Below are positions 1 through 9,570 of a stretch of DNA of 64,000 nt, in pieces. Location: contig CAWBRY010000001.1 in the NCBI GenBank assembly GCA_963791295.1, positions 186,001-250,000 on the forward strand, given 5' to 3'. How positions within the stretch are numbered: the first letter of the stretch is position 1; each line of letters begins with the position of its first letter. This DNA comes from CAWBRY01 sp963791295. GTDB taxonomy: Bacteria > Bacteroidota > Bacteroidia > Chitinophagales > Chitinophagaceae. Both the position numbers and the translations under genes were made by a program. Under the pieces are notes generated by a model. The model was not told the origin of the DNA, made no database searches, and saw only the letters and a list, made by a program, of their open reading frames with translations.

Positions 1-86
1 GAGATGTACCATGGCTTTCAATTACAGCGGTTTAATGCCGGTAAATGCAGGATATATACCACTCGCCATTTAACATTTCCGAAACA

Positions 87-117
87 TTTCGTATTTAAGA
101 AAATGTGTTTATATTTG
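87..117 (+). promoter_or_regulatory. Bacteroidota-type promoter upstream of the PDZ protein
   Basis: TATATTTG at 110-117 matches the -7 consensus TAnnTTTG. TTTC at 87-90, exactly 19 bases upstream, is one mismatch from the TTTG -33 box. Transcription would start near 123 and leave about 80 bases of leader before the ATG at 202. Confidence 0.55.
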
Positions 118-201
118 GTCTACGAAATTCAACGTAGGCGTGTTCTCCCGATGAATTTCATAGAAACCGCATTCAAAATTTTAAATCTAAAAAAAGAAAA
201 G

Positions 202-1236
202 ATGAAACAATCATTGAAAATACTCTTTGGGTTTCTCTTTGCGATTGCCCTGGGTGTTCCCGCATCCCTGATGGCACAAAAAGATGAAAAGGATTCAAAA
301 GAGAAAGACAAAGACAAGGATAAGGACAAAAAAGAAATCCAGCACATCATCGTGACGAGGAAGAACAAGGCAGACAAGGTGACGATTGAGATCAATGGTG
401 ATAAGGTTACCGTAAATGGAAAACCTTTGGAAGATTACAAGGACAAGGATGGCGATATTTCCGTCAGCCTTGATGATTTCAAAGGGAATTTCGGGTATAA
501 CTTCTGGAAGAACGATGGTGATCACGACTACGACAACGATAATGACAATGATAATGACAACGTGATGGAGTTGTTCAATGAAAATTCAAATCATGCCATG
601 TTGGGTGTCACCACGGAAAAAGCTGAGCAAGGAGTGGAAATAGAGGATATTACCAAAGGCAGTGCAGCAGAGAAGATCGGTTTGAAAGAAGGTGATGTGA
701 TTACGAAGATTGACGATAAAAAAATCGAAGACCCGGATGATCTTTCTCATACGATCAGGGAGCATAAGCCCGGCGATAAGGTCACGGTTACATACATACG
801 CGATAAGAAAGAGCAAAAAGTTACGGCTGAATTGACTAAGTGGAAGGGAGTGAATGTTTTTAGCTATGGACCAAAAGATTTCAAAATGGATATGGGCAAC
901 ATGGATTTCAACAACGCAATGCCCAAATTCAAGCAGAATTGGTCATGGAACAGCAATGGACCCAAGCTTGGCCTCTCCATTCAGGATTCTGATGAGGGAA
1001 AAGGTGTTAAAGTGATCGAAGTGGATGGAGAAAGCAATGCAGAAAAGGCAGGTATCAAGGAAGATGACGTTATTACCGAAGTGGACGGAAAAGCCGTAAA
1101 TAGTGCAGATGAGATTGCAAAGATCATTAAGGAAAGCAAGGATAAGATCTCTGTGATGATCAAATTGCTCCGCGGAGGCAAGACAATGAATATAGAAGTG
1201 AAGATGCCCCGTAAGCTAAAAACAGCCGATCTCTAA
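202..1236 (+). CDS. Secreted/periplasmic protein with two PDZ domains
   Basis: A 344-residue protein. I chose the ATG at 202 because it is followed at once by a signal peptide (Lys start, hydrophobic core, MAQ cleavage region). The frame is open further upstream, but that part does not look like protein. After the signal come a Lys/Asp-rich low-complexity stretch and, near residues 105-120, an Asn-Asp repeat. Two PDZ domains follow, at about residues 130-215 and 250-340; each has the GS/NAEKAGIKEGDVI-like signature. No HtrA-type protease domain or catalytic Ser triad is present, so it probably binds peptide C-termini or regulates an envelope protease rather than cutting. The acidic repeats could bind metal ions. 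It is monocistronic and ends in a strong terminator. Confidence 0.85.
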   Translation: MKQSLKILFGFLFAIALGVPASLMAQKDEKDSKEKDKDKDKDKKEIQHIIVTRKNKADKVTIEINGDKVTVNGKPLEDYKDKDGDISVSLDDFKGNFGYNFWKNDGDHDYDNDNDNDNDNVMELFNENSNHAMLGVTTEKAEQGVEIEDITKGSAAEKIGLKEGDVITKIDDKKIEDPDDLSHTIREHKPGDKVTVTYIRDKKEQKVTAELTKWKGVNVFSYGPKDFKMDMGNMDFNNAMPKFKQNWSWNSNGPKLGLSIQDSDEGKGVKVIEVDGESNAEKAGIKEDDVITEVDGKAVNSADEIAKIIKESKDKISVMIKLLRGGKTMNIEVKMPRKLKTADL

Positions 1237-1261
1237 TACATAAGCAAGCAACAAATACGTG

Positions 1262-1299
1262 GGGCCGGTCCGGTTTTTCGGACCGGCCCTTCTATTTTG
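1262..1299 (+). terminator. Strong rho-independent terminator after the PDZ gene
   Basis: An 11-bp perfect GC-rich stem (1262-1272 with 1279-1289), a six-base loop and a following T-rich tract (TTCTATTTT). It separates the PDZ gene from the gatB operon. Confidence 0.9.
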
Positions 1300-1334
1300 G
1301 CGAATTTACAAGGTATCATTAAGGCTTTGGATTG

Positions 1335-1342
1335 TACTTTTG
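1335..1342 (+). promoter_or_regulatory. -7 box for the gatB operon
   Basis: TACTTTTG matches TAnnTTTG. It lies directly after the upstream terminator and 11 bases before the gatB ATG, so the leader would be only a few bases. No clear TTTG is seen at -33. Confidence 0.45.
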
Positions 1343-1353
1343 CCCTTTAATTA

Positions 1354-2829
1354 ATGCATTCCGAATTAGACAACTATGAAGTCGTCATAGGGCTTGAAGT
1401 CCATGCGCAATTAAGCACGCAGACGAAACTGTTCTGTGGCGATGCCATTGCCTATGGCGCACCTCCAAATACACAGGTCAGCCCTATTACTTTAGGCCAT
1501 CCGGGCACCCTGCCCAGGATGAACAGAAAGGCAGTTGAGTTTGCAATTAAGATGGGATTAGCCTGTCATTGCGATATTGAGCGTGAAAACTATTTTGCCC
1601 GCAAGAATTATTTCTATCCCGACCTTCCCAAAGGATACCAGGTATCACAACATACCACTCCAATTTGCAAGGGCGGTCATGTTTTCATCGAAACGGATAG
1701 CGGGAAAAAAAGCATTCGGTTAAACAGGATCCACCTGGAGGAGGATGCCGGAAAAAGCCTGCATGATGCTGGTTCCGATAATACCAACATCGACTACAAT
1801 CGTGCAGGTACCCCTCTCATCGAAATTGTGACGGAACCCGATCTGCGCAGCGGAGAAGAAGCTTTTTCATTTATATCAGAAGTCAGAAGGCTCGTTCGCT
1901 ACCTGGAAATCTGCGACGGCAATATGGAACAGGGAAGTCTTCGTTGTGATGCCAACGTTTCGGTTCGCAAGAAAGGCGATTCGCAACTTGGCACCAAGGT
2001 GGAGGTGAAAAACCTCAACTCTATGAGAAATGTAAAAAGAGCTATTGAGTTTGAAGCAAAAAGATTAATAGATCTCCTGGAACAAAAGCAACCCATCCGG
2101 CAGGAAACCAGAAGTTTTGATGCTGATGCAGGGATCAGTTTTAGCACGCGGGAAAAAGAAGACGCAGATGACTACCGCTATTTCCCCGAACCTGATCTAA
2201 CGCCATTTAATTTAAGCGTTGACTTCATCGATCAGATTAGGTCAACCATACCCGTACTTCAGGAAGAAAGGATTAAAAAGTATATGGGACAGTGGCAACT
2301 TTCATCTTATGACGCAGAATTGCTCACCGAGGAAAAAGCATTCTCAGATTATTTTGAGAAGATCATACAATTAATTCCCAACTCATCATTGCAAGAAGGA
2401 AAGAAGTCAAAAGCAGCTGCTAACTGGATGCTGGGACCCGTCAAATCATGGTTGAATGAGCATAGTAAAGAGATAGATGAATTCCCGGCATCACCTCCGC
2501 AGATCGTGGAATTGATAGATCTGGTAAATGATGGTAAATTGAGCTTCTCGGCAGCATCCACCAGAGTCTTTAGCCAACTCTTGAAAGAACCTTCGAAGAC
2601 CCCCGGGCAGATTGCCGTCGAACATAACCTAATCCAACAATCTGACATTTCTGCACTGGAACCCCTGGTTGATGGGGTACTTTCTAAATTTGCAGATAAA
2701 GTGAAAGAATATAAGAAAGGAAAGAAAGGACTGCTGGCACTTTTCGTCGGTGAGGTGATGAAACAGTCGAAGGGGAAAGCAGATCCAAAGATCACGAATG
2801 AATTATTGTTGGAAAAACTGAAATCATGA
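1354..2829 (+). CDS. gatB: Asp-tRNA(Asn)/Glu-tRNA(Gln) amidotransferase subunit B
   Basis: A 491-residue protein of normal family length. GatB is the kinase-like subunit of the GatCAB complex. It activates the side chain of Glu on misacylated tRNA-Gln (or Asp on tRNA-Asn) with ATP so that ammonia from GatA can amidate it. Diagnostic stretches are visible: GLEVHAQL near the N-terminus, NRAGTPLIEIVTEPD at about residues 149-163, LRCDANVSVR near residue 200, and the C-terminal YqeY/GatB helical domain from about residue 340. It is the first gene of a tight four-gene operon and overlaps the next gene by 4 bases (ATGA). gatA and gatC are not in the window. Confidence 0.97.
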   Translation: MHSELDNYEVVIGLEVHAQLSTQTKLFCGDAIAYGAPPNTQVSPITLGHPGTLPRMNRKAVEFAIKMGLACHCDIERENYFARKNYFYPDLPKGYQVSQHTTPICKGGHVFIETDSGKKSIRLNRIHLEEDAGKSLHDAGSDNTNIDYNRAGTPLIEIVTEPDLRSGEEAFSFISEVRRLVRYLEICDGNMEQGSLRCDANVSVRKKGDSQLGTKVEVKNLNSMRNVKRAIEFEAKRLIDLLEQKQPIRQETRSFDADAGISFSTREKEDADDYRYFPEPDLTPFNLSVDFIDQIRSTIPVLQEERIKKYMGQWQLSSYDAELLTEEKAFSDYFEKIIQLIPNSSLQEGKKSKAAANWMLGPVKSWLNEHSKEIDEFPASPPQIVELIDLVNDGKLSFSAASTRVFSQLLKEPSKTPGQIAVEHNLIQQSDISALEPLVDGVLSKFADKVKEYKKGKKGLLALFVGEVMKQSKGKADPKITNELLLEKLKS

Positions 2830-4022
2830 AATCTACATATCCTGGAAACAGAAATGGCTGGATGGTATATGCGCTCGTAATTCTGTTTGCTTCCTGTGTC
2901 GGAAAGAAGCAAAAAGACTTTTTTGAAGTGAGCGGAAAGGTTACCAATCCTCCGGCCCAGATCATATATTTAGATGAGATCCCTGTTGCCAACATGCAGA
3001 AGATCGTTGTAGACTCGGCACGAATTGAGAAAGATGGAAGTTATGTGTTGAAGACTGAATCAAGAGAAGCCTGTGTCTATAACCTAAGAGTGAGTCCGAG
3101 CGGCTATCCTCTCGCTGCGCTAGTTAACGATGCTCCCAAAATCAAGTTGGACGCTACATTCAACAAAGAAAACAATCAATTTGTAGAAAGTTATACGGTT
3201 CAGGGTTCAGAATCCAGCCAGCAGTTAAAGAATTATATTTATGGATTCACCGACAAATTGCAGAATATATATTTATCGGAGCGCCGTACCGACAGCCTTA
3301 AGAAAACCAATGTTGCTGATTCTACTATCTCCCGGAATCAAAGGGAAACGGAAAACGCAATAGAAGAAATTAGGGCCTGGACGTTGAGCTCAATGGATAA
3401 GTCAAATAATCCCGCATTGACCCTATTCGAATTGGGCTATTATCAATCTACCGCCAATAATTCTGAATTTAGATTAATAGCCCTGAACAATGACGAAGTA
3501 AACACGATCATAGGGGATCTCGCTATCAAGTTTCCTGCGCATAAAGGAATCGCAGCGATTAAGAAATCACTGGAAGCGGAGATGAACCTGATGAAAGGTT
3601 GGGTTGGGCAACCGGCGCCGGACCTGGTATTACCCGATGTAGATGGAAAAGAAGTCAAGCTTAGCTCCTTTAAAGGAAAGTATGTGTTGGTTGATTTCTG
3701 GGCTAGTTGGTGCCCTCCTTGTCGCCGGGAGAATCCACATATTGTAAGGACCTATGAAAAATTCAAGAATAAAAATTTTGACATCCTGGGAGTTTCGTTA
3801 GACAGACCCGGACAAAAAGAGGAATGGCTTCAGGCTATCAAAGAAGATAATCTTAGCTGGACGCAGGTCAGCGATCTGCTTTATTGGGATAGCCCCGTGG
3901 TCTCCCTTTACCGGATTAACGGTCTTCCTTATAATATATTGGTTGACCCCGATGGAATCGTTGTGGCAGAACAGTTGCATGGTCCAGAGTTGGAAAGGAA
4001 ATTGAGTGAGCTGGTGAAGTAA
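2826..4022 (+). CDS. TlpA-family thiol-disulfide oxidoreductase, lipoprotein with N-terminal DUF4369-like domain
   Basis: A 398-residue protein. The N-terminus carries a hydrophobic stretch ending in a lipobox-like FASC with Cys24, so it is probably anchored to a membrane facing the periplasm. Met13 is a second possible start. Residues of about 35-130 resemble the DUF4369 beta domain common on Bacteroidota thioredoxins. A helical linker follows, and from about residue 258 there is a TlpA/ResA thioredoxin fold with the active site WCPPC (Cys296 and Cys299). Such proteins reduce disulfides in the periplasm, for example on apocytochromes. The start overlaps the gatB stop by 4 bases, and a 26-bp gap leads to the exporter gene. 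Confidence 0.9.
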   Translation: MKSTYPGNRNGWMVYALVILFASCVGKKQKDFFEVSGKVTNPPAQIIYLDEIPVANMQKIVVDSARIEKDGSYVLKTESREACVYNLRVSPSGYPLAALVNDAPKIKLDATFNKENNQFVESYTVQGSESSQQLKNYIYGFTDKLQNIYLSERRTDSLKKTNVADSTISRNQRETENAIEEIRAWTLSSMDKSNNPALTLFELGYYQSTANNSEFRLIALNNDEVNTIIGDLAIKFPAHKGIAAIKKSLEAEMNLMKGWVGQPAPDLVLPDVDGKEVKLSSFKGKYVLVDFWASWCPPCRRENPHIVRTYEKFKNKNFDILGVSLDRPGQKEEWLQAIKEDNLSWTQVSDLLYWDSPVVSLYRINGLPYNILVDPDGIVVAEQLHGPELERKLSELVK

Positions 4023-4048
4023 ACTATAGTTATCATTAAATCATAGTC

Positions 4049-6379
4049 ATGTGGCAAAGAATCGGACAATTTATTTTACGATACCGTATAGTTCTATTAG
4101 TCGTTCTCGCAGCATTCACATGCTTCATGGCATACCATGCCAGTAAGGTTCAATTGAGCTATGATTCTTCCAGCGCGATCCCTGTCAACAATCCAAAATA
4201 TGAGGCTTACCAGGAATTTCGAAAGAAATTCGGCGAAGATGGAAACCTGCTCGTTATTGGCATTCAAACTGAAAAGCTATTTGATCAGAAGATCTTTAAC
4301 GCGTATGCGTCGTTGAACCGCGCGCTAAAGAAGGTGCAAGGAGTCGACGATGTGATTTCAGTCCCTTCAGCGATAAACCTGGTAAAAATTCCTGAAACTG
4401 AAAAATTAAAGGCCGATACAATCTTTCCTGAAAGGCCACTTACCCAACCGGAAATTGACAGCGCTAAGTCGGTTTTTTTAAATCTTCCATTTTATCAGTA
4501 TCGTCTCTACAATCCGGAGACACATGTTTGGTTGATGGGTGTTCGGATCAATAAGAACTTAATGATTTCCAAAGACCGGATAGGGATTGTGCATACTATT
4601 AGCAACCTGGCCGATGAATTTGGAAAAACTTACGGACTGACAATTTATAAAAGCGGGCTACCGCACATCCGAACTGAATTTTCCGTGAGGATTGCAAGAG
4701 AAATGCGCTTATTTCTTTTAGCTTCAATGATCCTTTCAGCCGTCATTCTCATTCTCTTCTTTCGCTCCTTCAGTGCCATGTGGCTATCGTTGACCGTCGT
4801 TGTTTTGGGAGTGATATGGAGTTTTGGCACCATAGAGCTATTAGGGTATAAAATAAGTATCCTGAATGCATTGATCCCTCCTTTGATCGTCGTCATTGGA
4901 ATTCCCAATTGTATTTATTTTCTTAATAAATTTCATACAGTATATAGCGAAACGGGTGACAAGAACAAGAGCCTGGTGATCATGATTGGCCGAATGGGTG
5001 TTGTGACGTTGTTCTGCAACCTGGCTGCTGCAATAGGTTTTGCCGTATTTGCCCTTACGCAAAGCCAGGTACTGAAAGAATTTGGCTTTGTTGCGGGCAT
5101 CAATATCCTGGCACTGTTTTTTATTTCGCTGATCCTTATTCCCTGCATGCTGAGTCTATTACCGGCTCCCAAGTCGAAGCATACAAAATACCTCCAAAAC
5201 CCCGGCTTGAATAAGTGGCTCGACCGGTTGGAACGATGGTCATTGAATCATCGGCAACTGATCTATTCTATTACGCTGGGTATCGTTGCACTATCTATTG
5301 TAGGAATATTCCGGTTGAAGACAGTGGGCCACATTGTAGATGATATTCCCAAATCGGACAGGATATATACGGACCTTCGTTTTTTTGAGACCAACTTCAG
5401 AGGCATCATGCCGCTGGAGATAGAAGTGCAAAGCAAGAAATCCATGATCACACGGAATCTACTTACACTTCAGCGAATAGATAGTTTTTCCCAATTTCTC
5501 AGTTCTCTTCCCCAGGTGGCCAAGCCACTAAGCATCACGGAAGGTTTGAAATTTGCTAAGCAAGCTTTTTTTGAAGGCGACAGCGCCAACTATGTCATGC
5601 CATCGGAATTTGATCTACCCGCTCTATCACAATACCTCAATTTTCGTGGAGATTCCGGCAGCAGCAAGAGTTCCTTTGCCCGACTGATTTCAACATTTGT
5701 CGATAGCTCCAAGAAAGAAGCGCGCATCAGCATGAACATAGCGGACGTAGGCAGCAAAAGATTACCGGCTATTTTGAATATGATCGAGGCAAAAGCTCAT
5801 CAATTCTTTGATACCGCCAACTATAAAGTGACGCTAACCGGCACAAGTGTCACGTTTCTGGAAGGCAATCGTTTCATCATCGATGGACTAAAAGAAAGCA
5901 TTGCATGGGCATTCCTGTTCATCGCTATTTGCATGATGTATTTATTTCGATCGGTGCGGATACTCATCTGTTCCCTGATCCCGAATATGATTCCGTTATT
6001 GATCACAGCCGGTATCATGGGATGGGCCGGAATTCCGTTAAAGCCTTCGACGGTCTTGATATTTAGCGTGGCCCTCGGGATCGCTATCGACGTAACGATC
6101 CGCTTCCTCATCAACTATAAGCAGGACCTGCCTCTTCATAACTATGACAAGAAAAAAACCGTGATCGAGACGATTCACAGCACCGGCATCAGTATCATCT
6201 ATACTTCTTTTGTGCTCATTGCAGGGTTTATCATCTTTTGCTTTAGCGGATTCGGAGGTACACAGGCACTGGGTTGGCTGACCTCTGTTACGTTGGTTAC
6301 CGCAACTTTTACAAACCTGGTGCTGTTGCCAGCGATCCTGATTTCTGTTATACCAACCAGGAAGACTATGATTAAATGA
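4049..6379 (+). CDS. RND superfamily (MMPL-type) exporter
   Basis: A 776-residue membrane protein with the duplicated RND layout. There is an N-terminal helix (about 10-32) and a large periplasmic loop (about 33-210), then a block of helices (about 215-370, resembling the sterol-sensing/MMPL core) and one at about 400-425. A second periplasmic loop (about 430-605) and a final block (about 610-770) follow. At under 800 residues it is an MMPL/HAE2-type protein rather than an AcrB-type tripartite pump, and no membrane-fusion protein or TolC homologue lies next to it. Proteins of this type often export lipids or hopanoids in other bacteria; the substrate here is unknown. It overlaps recO by 4 bases, so the two are co-translated. 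Confidence 0.88.
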   Translation: MWQRIGQFILRYRIVLLVVLAAFTCFMAYHASKVQLSYDSSSAIPVNNPKYEAYQEFRKKFGEDGNLLVIGIQTEKLFDQKIFNAYASLNRALKKVQGVDDVISVPSAINLVKIPETEKLKADTIFPERPLTQPEIDSAKSVFLNLPFYQYRLYNPETHVWLMGVRINKNLMISKDRIGIVHTISNLADEFGKTYGLTIYKSGLPHIRTEFSVRIAREMRLFLLASMILSAVILILFFRSFSAMWLSLTVVVLGVIWSFGTIELLGYKISILNALIPPLIVVIGIPNCIYFLNKFHTVYSETGDKNKSLVIMIGRMGVVTLFCNLAAAIGFAVFALTQSQVLKEFGFVAGINILALFFISLILIPCMLSLLPAPKSKHTKYLQNPGLNKWLDRLERWSLNHRQLIYSITLGIVALSIVGIFRLKTVGHIVDDIPKSDRIYTDLRFFETNFRGIMPLEIEVQSKKSMITRNLLTLQRIDSFSQFLSSLPQVAKPLSITEGLKFAKQAFFEGDSANYVMPSEFDLPALSQYLNFRGDSGSSKSSFARLISTFVDSSKKEARISMNIADVGSKRLPAILNMIEAKAHQFFDTANYKVTLTGTSVTFLEGNRFIIDGLKESIAWAFLFIAICMMYLFRSVRILICSLIPNMIPLLITAGIMGWAGIPLKPSTVLIFSVALGIAIDVTIRFLINYKQDLPLHNYDKKKTVIETIHSTGISIIYTSFVLIAGFIIFCFSGFGGTQALGWLTSVTLVTATFTNLVLLPAILISVIPTRKTMIK

Positions 6380-7128
6380 TAGTCCATAAAACAAAAGGCA
6401 TTGTATTAAGAACTGTAAAGTATGGCGAGACGAGTTTGATCGTCACCATCTTTACCGAATTGTTCGGCATCCAATCTTACCTGGTAAATTCGGTGAGGAC
6501 CTCCGGTAAGAAAGGTAGCGGGAAGGCTAATCTTTTTCAACCCTCTGCCATCCTTGACCTGGTCGTGTATCATCATGAACTGAAGCGATTAAATCGGATT
6601 AAGGAATTCAGATGGGATCACTTGTATAAGCACATTCTTTCCGACGTCGTTAAGAATGCGGTCGCACTATATATGGTGGAATTATTGACAAAATGCCTGA
6701 AGCAACCCGAAGCCAACCCCGATCTGTTCAATTTTGTAGAGGATTCCTTCCTTCATCTGGATGAAAGCAACGAAAGTGTAACTGCCAATTTTCCTTTATT
6801 CTTTGCATTAAACCTGGCCGTTTTTTTTGGGATCCTGCCGAGCCGTCTCCATCAGCTGACCGGTGAATCAGCGGATCTATATTTTGATCTGAAAGAAGGG
6901 AATTTTGTCAATGAGCAACCGGCGCATCCACATTTTATTGAAGGCCGTCAGGCTCGAGTCACTGCAGAACTATTAATGGTTCGACAGCCTGGTGAACTGG
7001 AGGATATTAAACTGAATCATGAATTTCGGCGAGGTTTATTGCAGGTGTATGAAACTTATTACGGACTTCAGATCCACGATTTCGGCACACTTAAAACACT
7101 GCCGGTACTAAAGGAAATATTAAATTAG
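6376..7128 (+). CDS. recO: DNA repair and recombination protein RecO
   Basis: A 250-residue protein with the RecO N-terminal OB fold (opening KGIVLRTVKYGETS, about residues 8-80) followed by the helical C-terminal domain. RecO works with RecR to load RecA on SSB-coated single-stranded DNA in the RecFOR gap-repair pathway. The four-cysteine zinc finger seen in Deinococcus-type RecO is absent: only one Cys is visible, near residue 113. It is last in the gatB operon. Its 3' end overlaps that of the convergent amidohydrolase gene by 9 bases. Confidence 0.92.
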   Translation: MIVHKTKGIVLRTVKYGETSLIVTIFTELFGIQSYLVNSVRTSGKKGSGKANLFQPSAILDLVVYHHELKRLNRIKEFRWDHLYKHILSDVVKNAVALYMVELLTKCLKQPEANPDLFNFVEDSFLHLDESNESVTANFPLFFALNLAVFFGILPSRLHQLTGESADLYFDLKEGNFVNEQPAHPHFIEGRQARVTAELLMVRQPGELEDIKLNHEFRRGLLQVYETYYGLQIHDFGTLKTLPVLKEILN

Positions 7129-8295
7129 TCTTCGTGAATTATTCAAATTTTCTATGAGCACAACACCCGGTTTCTTTCCCTTTTCAAAACTACCAAGGTC
7201 TCTATCCCATTGAAGCGCCTTTGCGCCGTTAATTGTCGCCCATTGTAAAATATTTTCAAGCGATAAATGTGGAAGTCGTTCATGAATGGTATAGATTTCT
7301 TTAGCTATGTTCAACTGCCAATTACTGCTATAACTATCCGTACCGAGTACAAGCTGACAATCTTGTTGAATGAACTCTTCGATGGGCGGTATCCGGTCTT
7401 CTATATAAAGGTTGGCATTTACACATAAACAATATGCCAGCTTCAATCCATTTTCGCTTGCATATTCACTAGCGAATTCCACATCTTCGGACGGCATATA
7501 GGTATTGTGGATCAAAAGAATGGTCTGTCCGTTATTGAAATAGGGCAGATAAGAGCGAAGACTACTCCTTCCCGTAACGGGAAAGGGCGAAGACTGAATT
7601 CCAAAAATCTTAAATAGTTTCAGGTAATCTCCCTGGCCGGTCTTGTACAGCTCGTCTTCAGCGGGATGTTCCTGGTTATGTATCGAAATCACCTGGTCGC
7701 GTGTAGCCTCATTGATCAATTGAAAGGTCCTGGGACTTATGGTATATGGAGCATGTGGGACAAGCGATACACGGTTTTCGCCATTGGAGGACCTGGTAGC
7801 CTGTTCCAATAAATTTGCAATTGCCTTGTAATGATTAAAGTTTTCTACCGCCTTGTCGTCTGTAAGGCCGAGCACTTCTACAAAGCTTTGCCAGCGTATC
7901 CTGCTGTTTTTTTTGATTGCGGCTGTATCAGCCGTATTCCCAATATCTCCAACCGCTACAATTCCGTTTTCATACATTTCCTTTTCCGCCTGCACCATGC
8001 CTTCCTGGATCAATTCAACGGGAAAGTCGCGTTTCGTAACCACCGTGCATAAAAAATCGATCAGCCCCGTGTGTGGAGGAATTAGGTTTTTTAAATGGCT
8101 TAATTCCAGGTGACAATGACAATTGATAAAGCCGGGGGATAAAATGCCGCTGAATACCTGGATATTTTCGCCGGCCTCATTACTGGTGACAACATCGAGA
8201 ATCACTCCTTTTTCATCAGTGATCAATACCCGATCATTCTCCAAAAGATGATATCCGTCAAATAACTGGTCTGCCTTGAATTTTAGGTAAGCCAT
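7120..8295 (-). CDS. Metal-dependent amidohydrolase of the aminohydrolase/deaminase clade
   Basis: A 391-residue protein with the amidohydrolase superfamily layout: a small N-terminal beta domain, then a TIM barrel with the metal ligands NCHCH (His60 and His62), HAPYT near residue 185, IHNQE near 208, a further LIHN, and the catalytic Asp in LGTDS near 320. This pattern fits deaminases such as S-adenosylhomocysteine, guanine or aminodeoxyfutalosine deaminases. The last belongs to a menaquinone route, but no other futalosine-pathway gene is present, so I leave the substrate open. It is a single gene, convergent with recO. Confidence 0.8.
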   Translation of the reverse strand: MAYLKFKADQLFDGYHLLENDRVLITDEKGVILDVVTSNEAGENIQVFSGILSPGFINCHCHLELSHLKNLIPPHTGLIDFLCTVVTKRDFPVELIQEGMVQAEKEMYENGIVAVGDIGNTADTAAIKKNSRIRWQSFVEVLGLTDDKAVENFNHYKAIANLLEQATRSSNGENRVSLVPHAPYTISPRTFQLINEATRDQVISIHNQEHPAEDELYKTGQGDYLKLFKIFGIQSSPFPVTGRSSLRSYLPYFNNGQTILLIHNTYMPSEDVEFASEYASENGLKLAYCLCVNANLYIEDRIPPIEEFIQQDCQLVLGTDSYSSNWQLNIAKEIYTIHERLPHLSLENILQWATINGAKALQWDRDLGSFEKGKKPGVVLIENLNNSRRLI

Positions 8296-8396
8296 TTGAT
8301 AAAATTCCAGAAAATAAAATAAATCTATCGATGATGGAAGGCTTCATTGAAGATAAGGCCAAGTTCATTCTCATGATCGCGAAAAATTATTCTCAT

Positions 8397-8404
8397 TAAC
8401 TTTG
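8397..8404 (+). promoter_or_regulatory. -7 box for prfA
   Basis: TAACTTTG matches the TAnnTTTG consensus, 45 bases before the prfA ATG. No clear -33 TTTG is visible. It sits in the divergent gap between the amidohydrolase and prfA. Confidence 0.5.
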
Positions 8405-8449
8405 CCGACCTTAAAGGATGACAGCGTTTTTATTTAAGCATTTATTGTC

Positions 8450-9514
8450 ATGATAGACAGACTGGAGGCCATCAAAGCGAGATTCGAGCAGTTGGGTATT
8501 GCACTCACAAACCCGGAGATCGTGAGCAACAACAAGAAATTTGCTGAAACAAGCAAGGAATACAGAAGCCTTGAGAAGATCGTTATTGCCTATGCTGAAT
8601 ATAGGAAGCTGCTGGATGACGTTGAATTTTATAAGGAAGCCCTCCATGGTGATGACGTCGAATTGCGGGAATTGGCAAAAATGGAGGCGCCTGCGCTGGA
8701 AGAGAAAAAAGCCGCTATGGAATCGTCCATTCGTCAATTGCTGATCCCCAAAGATCCAATGGATGATAAAAATGCAATCCTTGAGATCAGGGCAGGCACG
8801 GGTGGTGACGAAGCCAGTTTATTTGCAGGAGAGTTATTAAGGATGTATATCCGGTATTGTGAGAGAAGGGGATGGAAGACTTCCATCTTAAGTGAAAATG
8901 AAGGCACCGTAGGAGGATATAAAGAAGTACAATTGGAAGTGACGGGAGATGAAGTATATGGAATTTTGAAATTTGAGAGTGGAGTTCACCGTGTTCAAAG
9001 GGTTCCGGAGACGGAAGCCAGTGGCCGTGTCCATACCTCGGCGGCAACTGTTGCGGTGATGCCGGAAGCGGAGGAAGTGGATTTCGAATTAAATCCTGCC
9101 GATGTCAAAATGGAAACCTCCCGTAGTGGAGGCGCGGGAGGGCAGAATGTAAATAAAGTAGAAACAAAAGTGATGCTCACGCATCTTCCTACAGGGACTG
9201 TTGTGATATGCCAGACTGAGAGATCGCAATTAGGGAACCGGGAAAAAGCCATGCAAATGATGAGAACCAAATTGTATGAAGAGCAGGTGAGGAAGCAGGA
9301 AGAAGAAATTTCCCGACATCGGAAAAGCCTTGTGAGTACCGGAGACAGGAGTGCTAAAATCCGAACTTACAACTATCCGCAGGGCCGTGTTACCGATCAC
9401 CGGATCGGATTGACACTTTACAATTTGGAAGATGTTTTGAATGGCAACATACAGGAATTGATAGATGCATTGCAGTTCGCCGAAAATTCGGAGAAGCTGG
9501 CTAAACAGAATTAA
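8450..9514 (+). CDS. prfA: Peptide chain release factor 1
   Basis: A 354-residue protein of usual RF1 length. It recognises UAA and UAG in the ribosomal A site and triggers peptide release. The stop-codon recognition tripeptide is P-E-T at residues 186-188 (PxT type, hence RF1 and not RF2's SPF). The catalytic GGQ is at residues 230-232 within SGGAGGQNVNKVET. The preceding RVHTSAATVAVMPE stretch is also diagnostic. No frameshift site is present, as expected for prfA. It is transcribed on its own from the TAnnTTTG promoter. Confidence 0.97.
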   Translation: MIDRLEAIKARFEQLGIALTNPEIVSNNKKFAETSKEYRSLEKIVIAYAEYRKLLDDVEFYKEALHGDDVELRELAKMEAPALEEKKAAMESSIRQLLIPKDPMDDKNAILEIRAGTGGDEASLFAGELLRMYIRYCERRGWKTSILSENEGTVGGYKEVQLEVTGDEVYGILKFESGVHRVQRVPETEASGRVHTSAATVAVMPEAEEVDFELNPADVKMETSRSGGAGGQNVNKVETKVMLTHLPTGTVVICQTERSQLGNREKAMQMMRTKLYEEQVRKQEEEISRHRKSLVSTGDRSAKIRTYNYPQGRVTDHRIGLTLYNLEDVLNGNIQELIDALQFAENSEKLAKQN

Positions 9515-9570
9515 AGGATTTCCAAATTTGCGATGGGAATCATCTACCTTCCTTTTCAAAACAATTTATC

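Noticed and set aside
2349..2912. 187-codon minus-strand frame opposite gatB
   Set aside because: It is wholly antisense to conserved gatB sequence and the TlpA start, with Ser/Phe/Cys-rich composition typical of a shadow frame.
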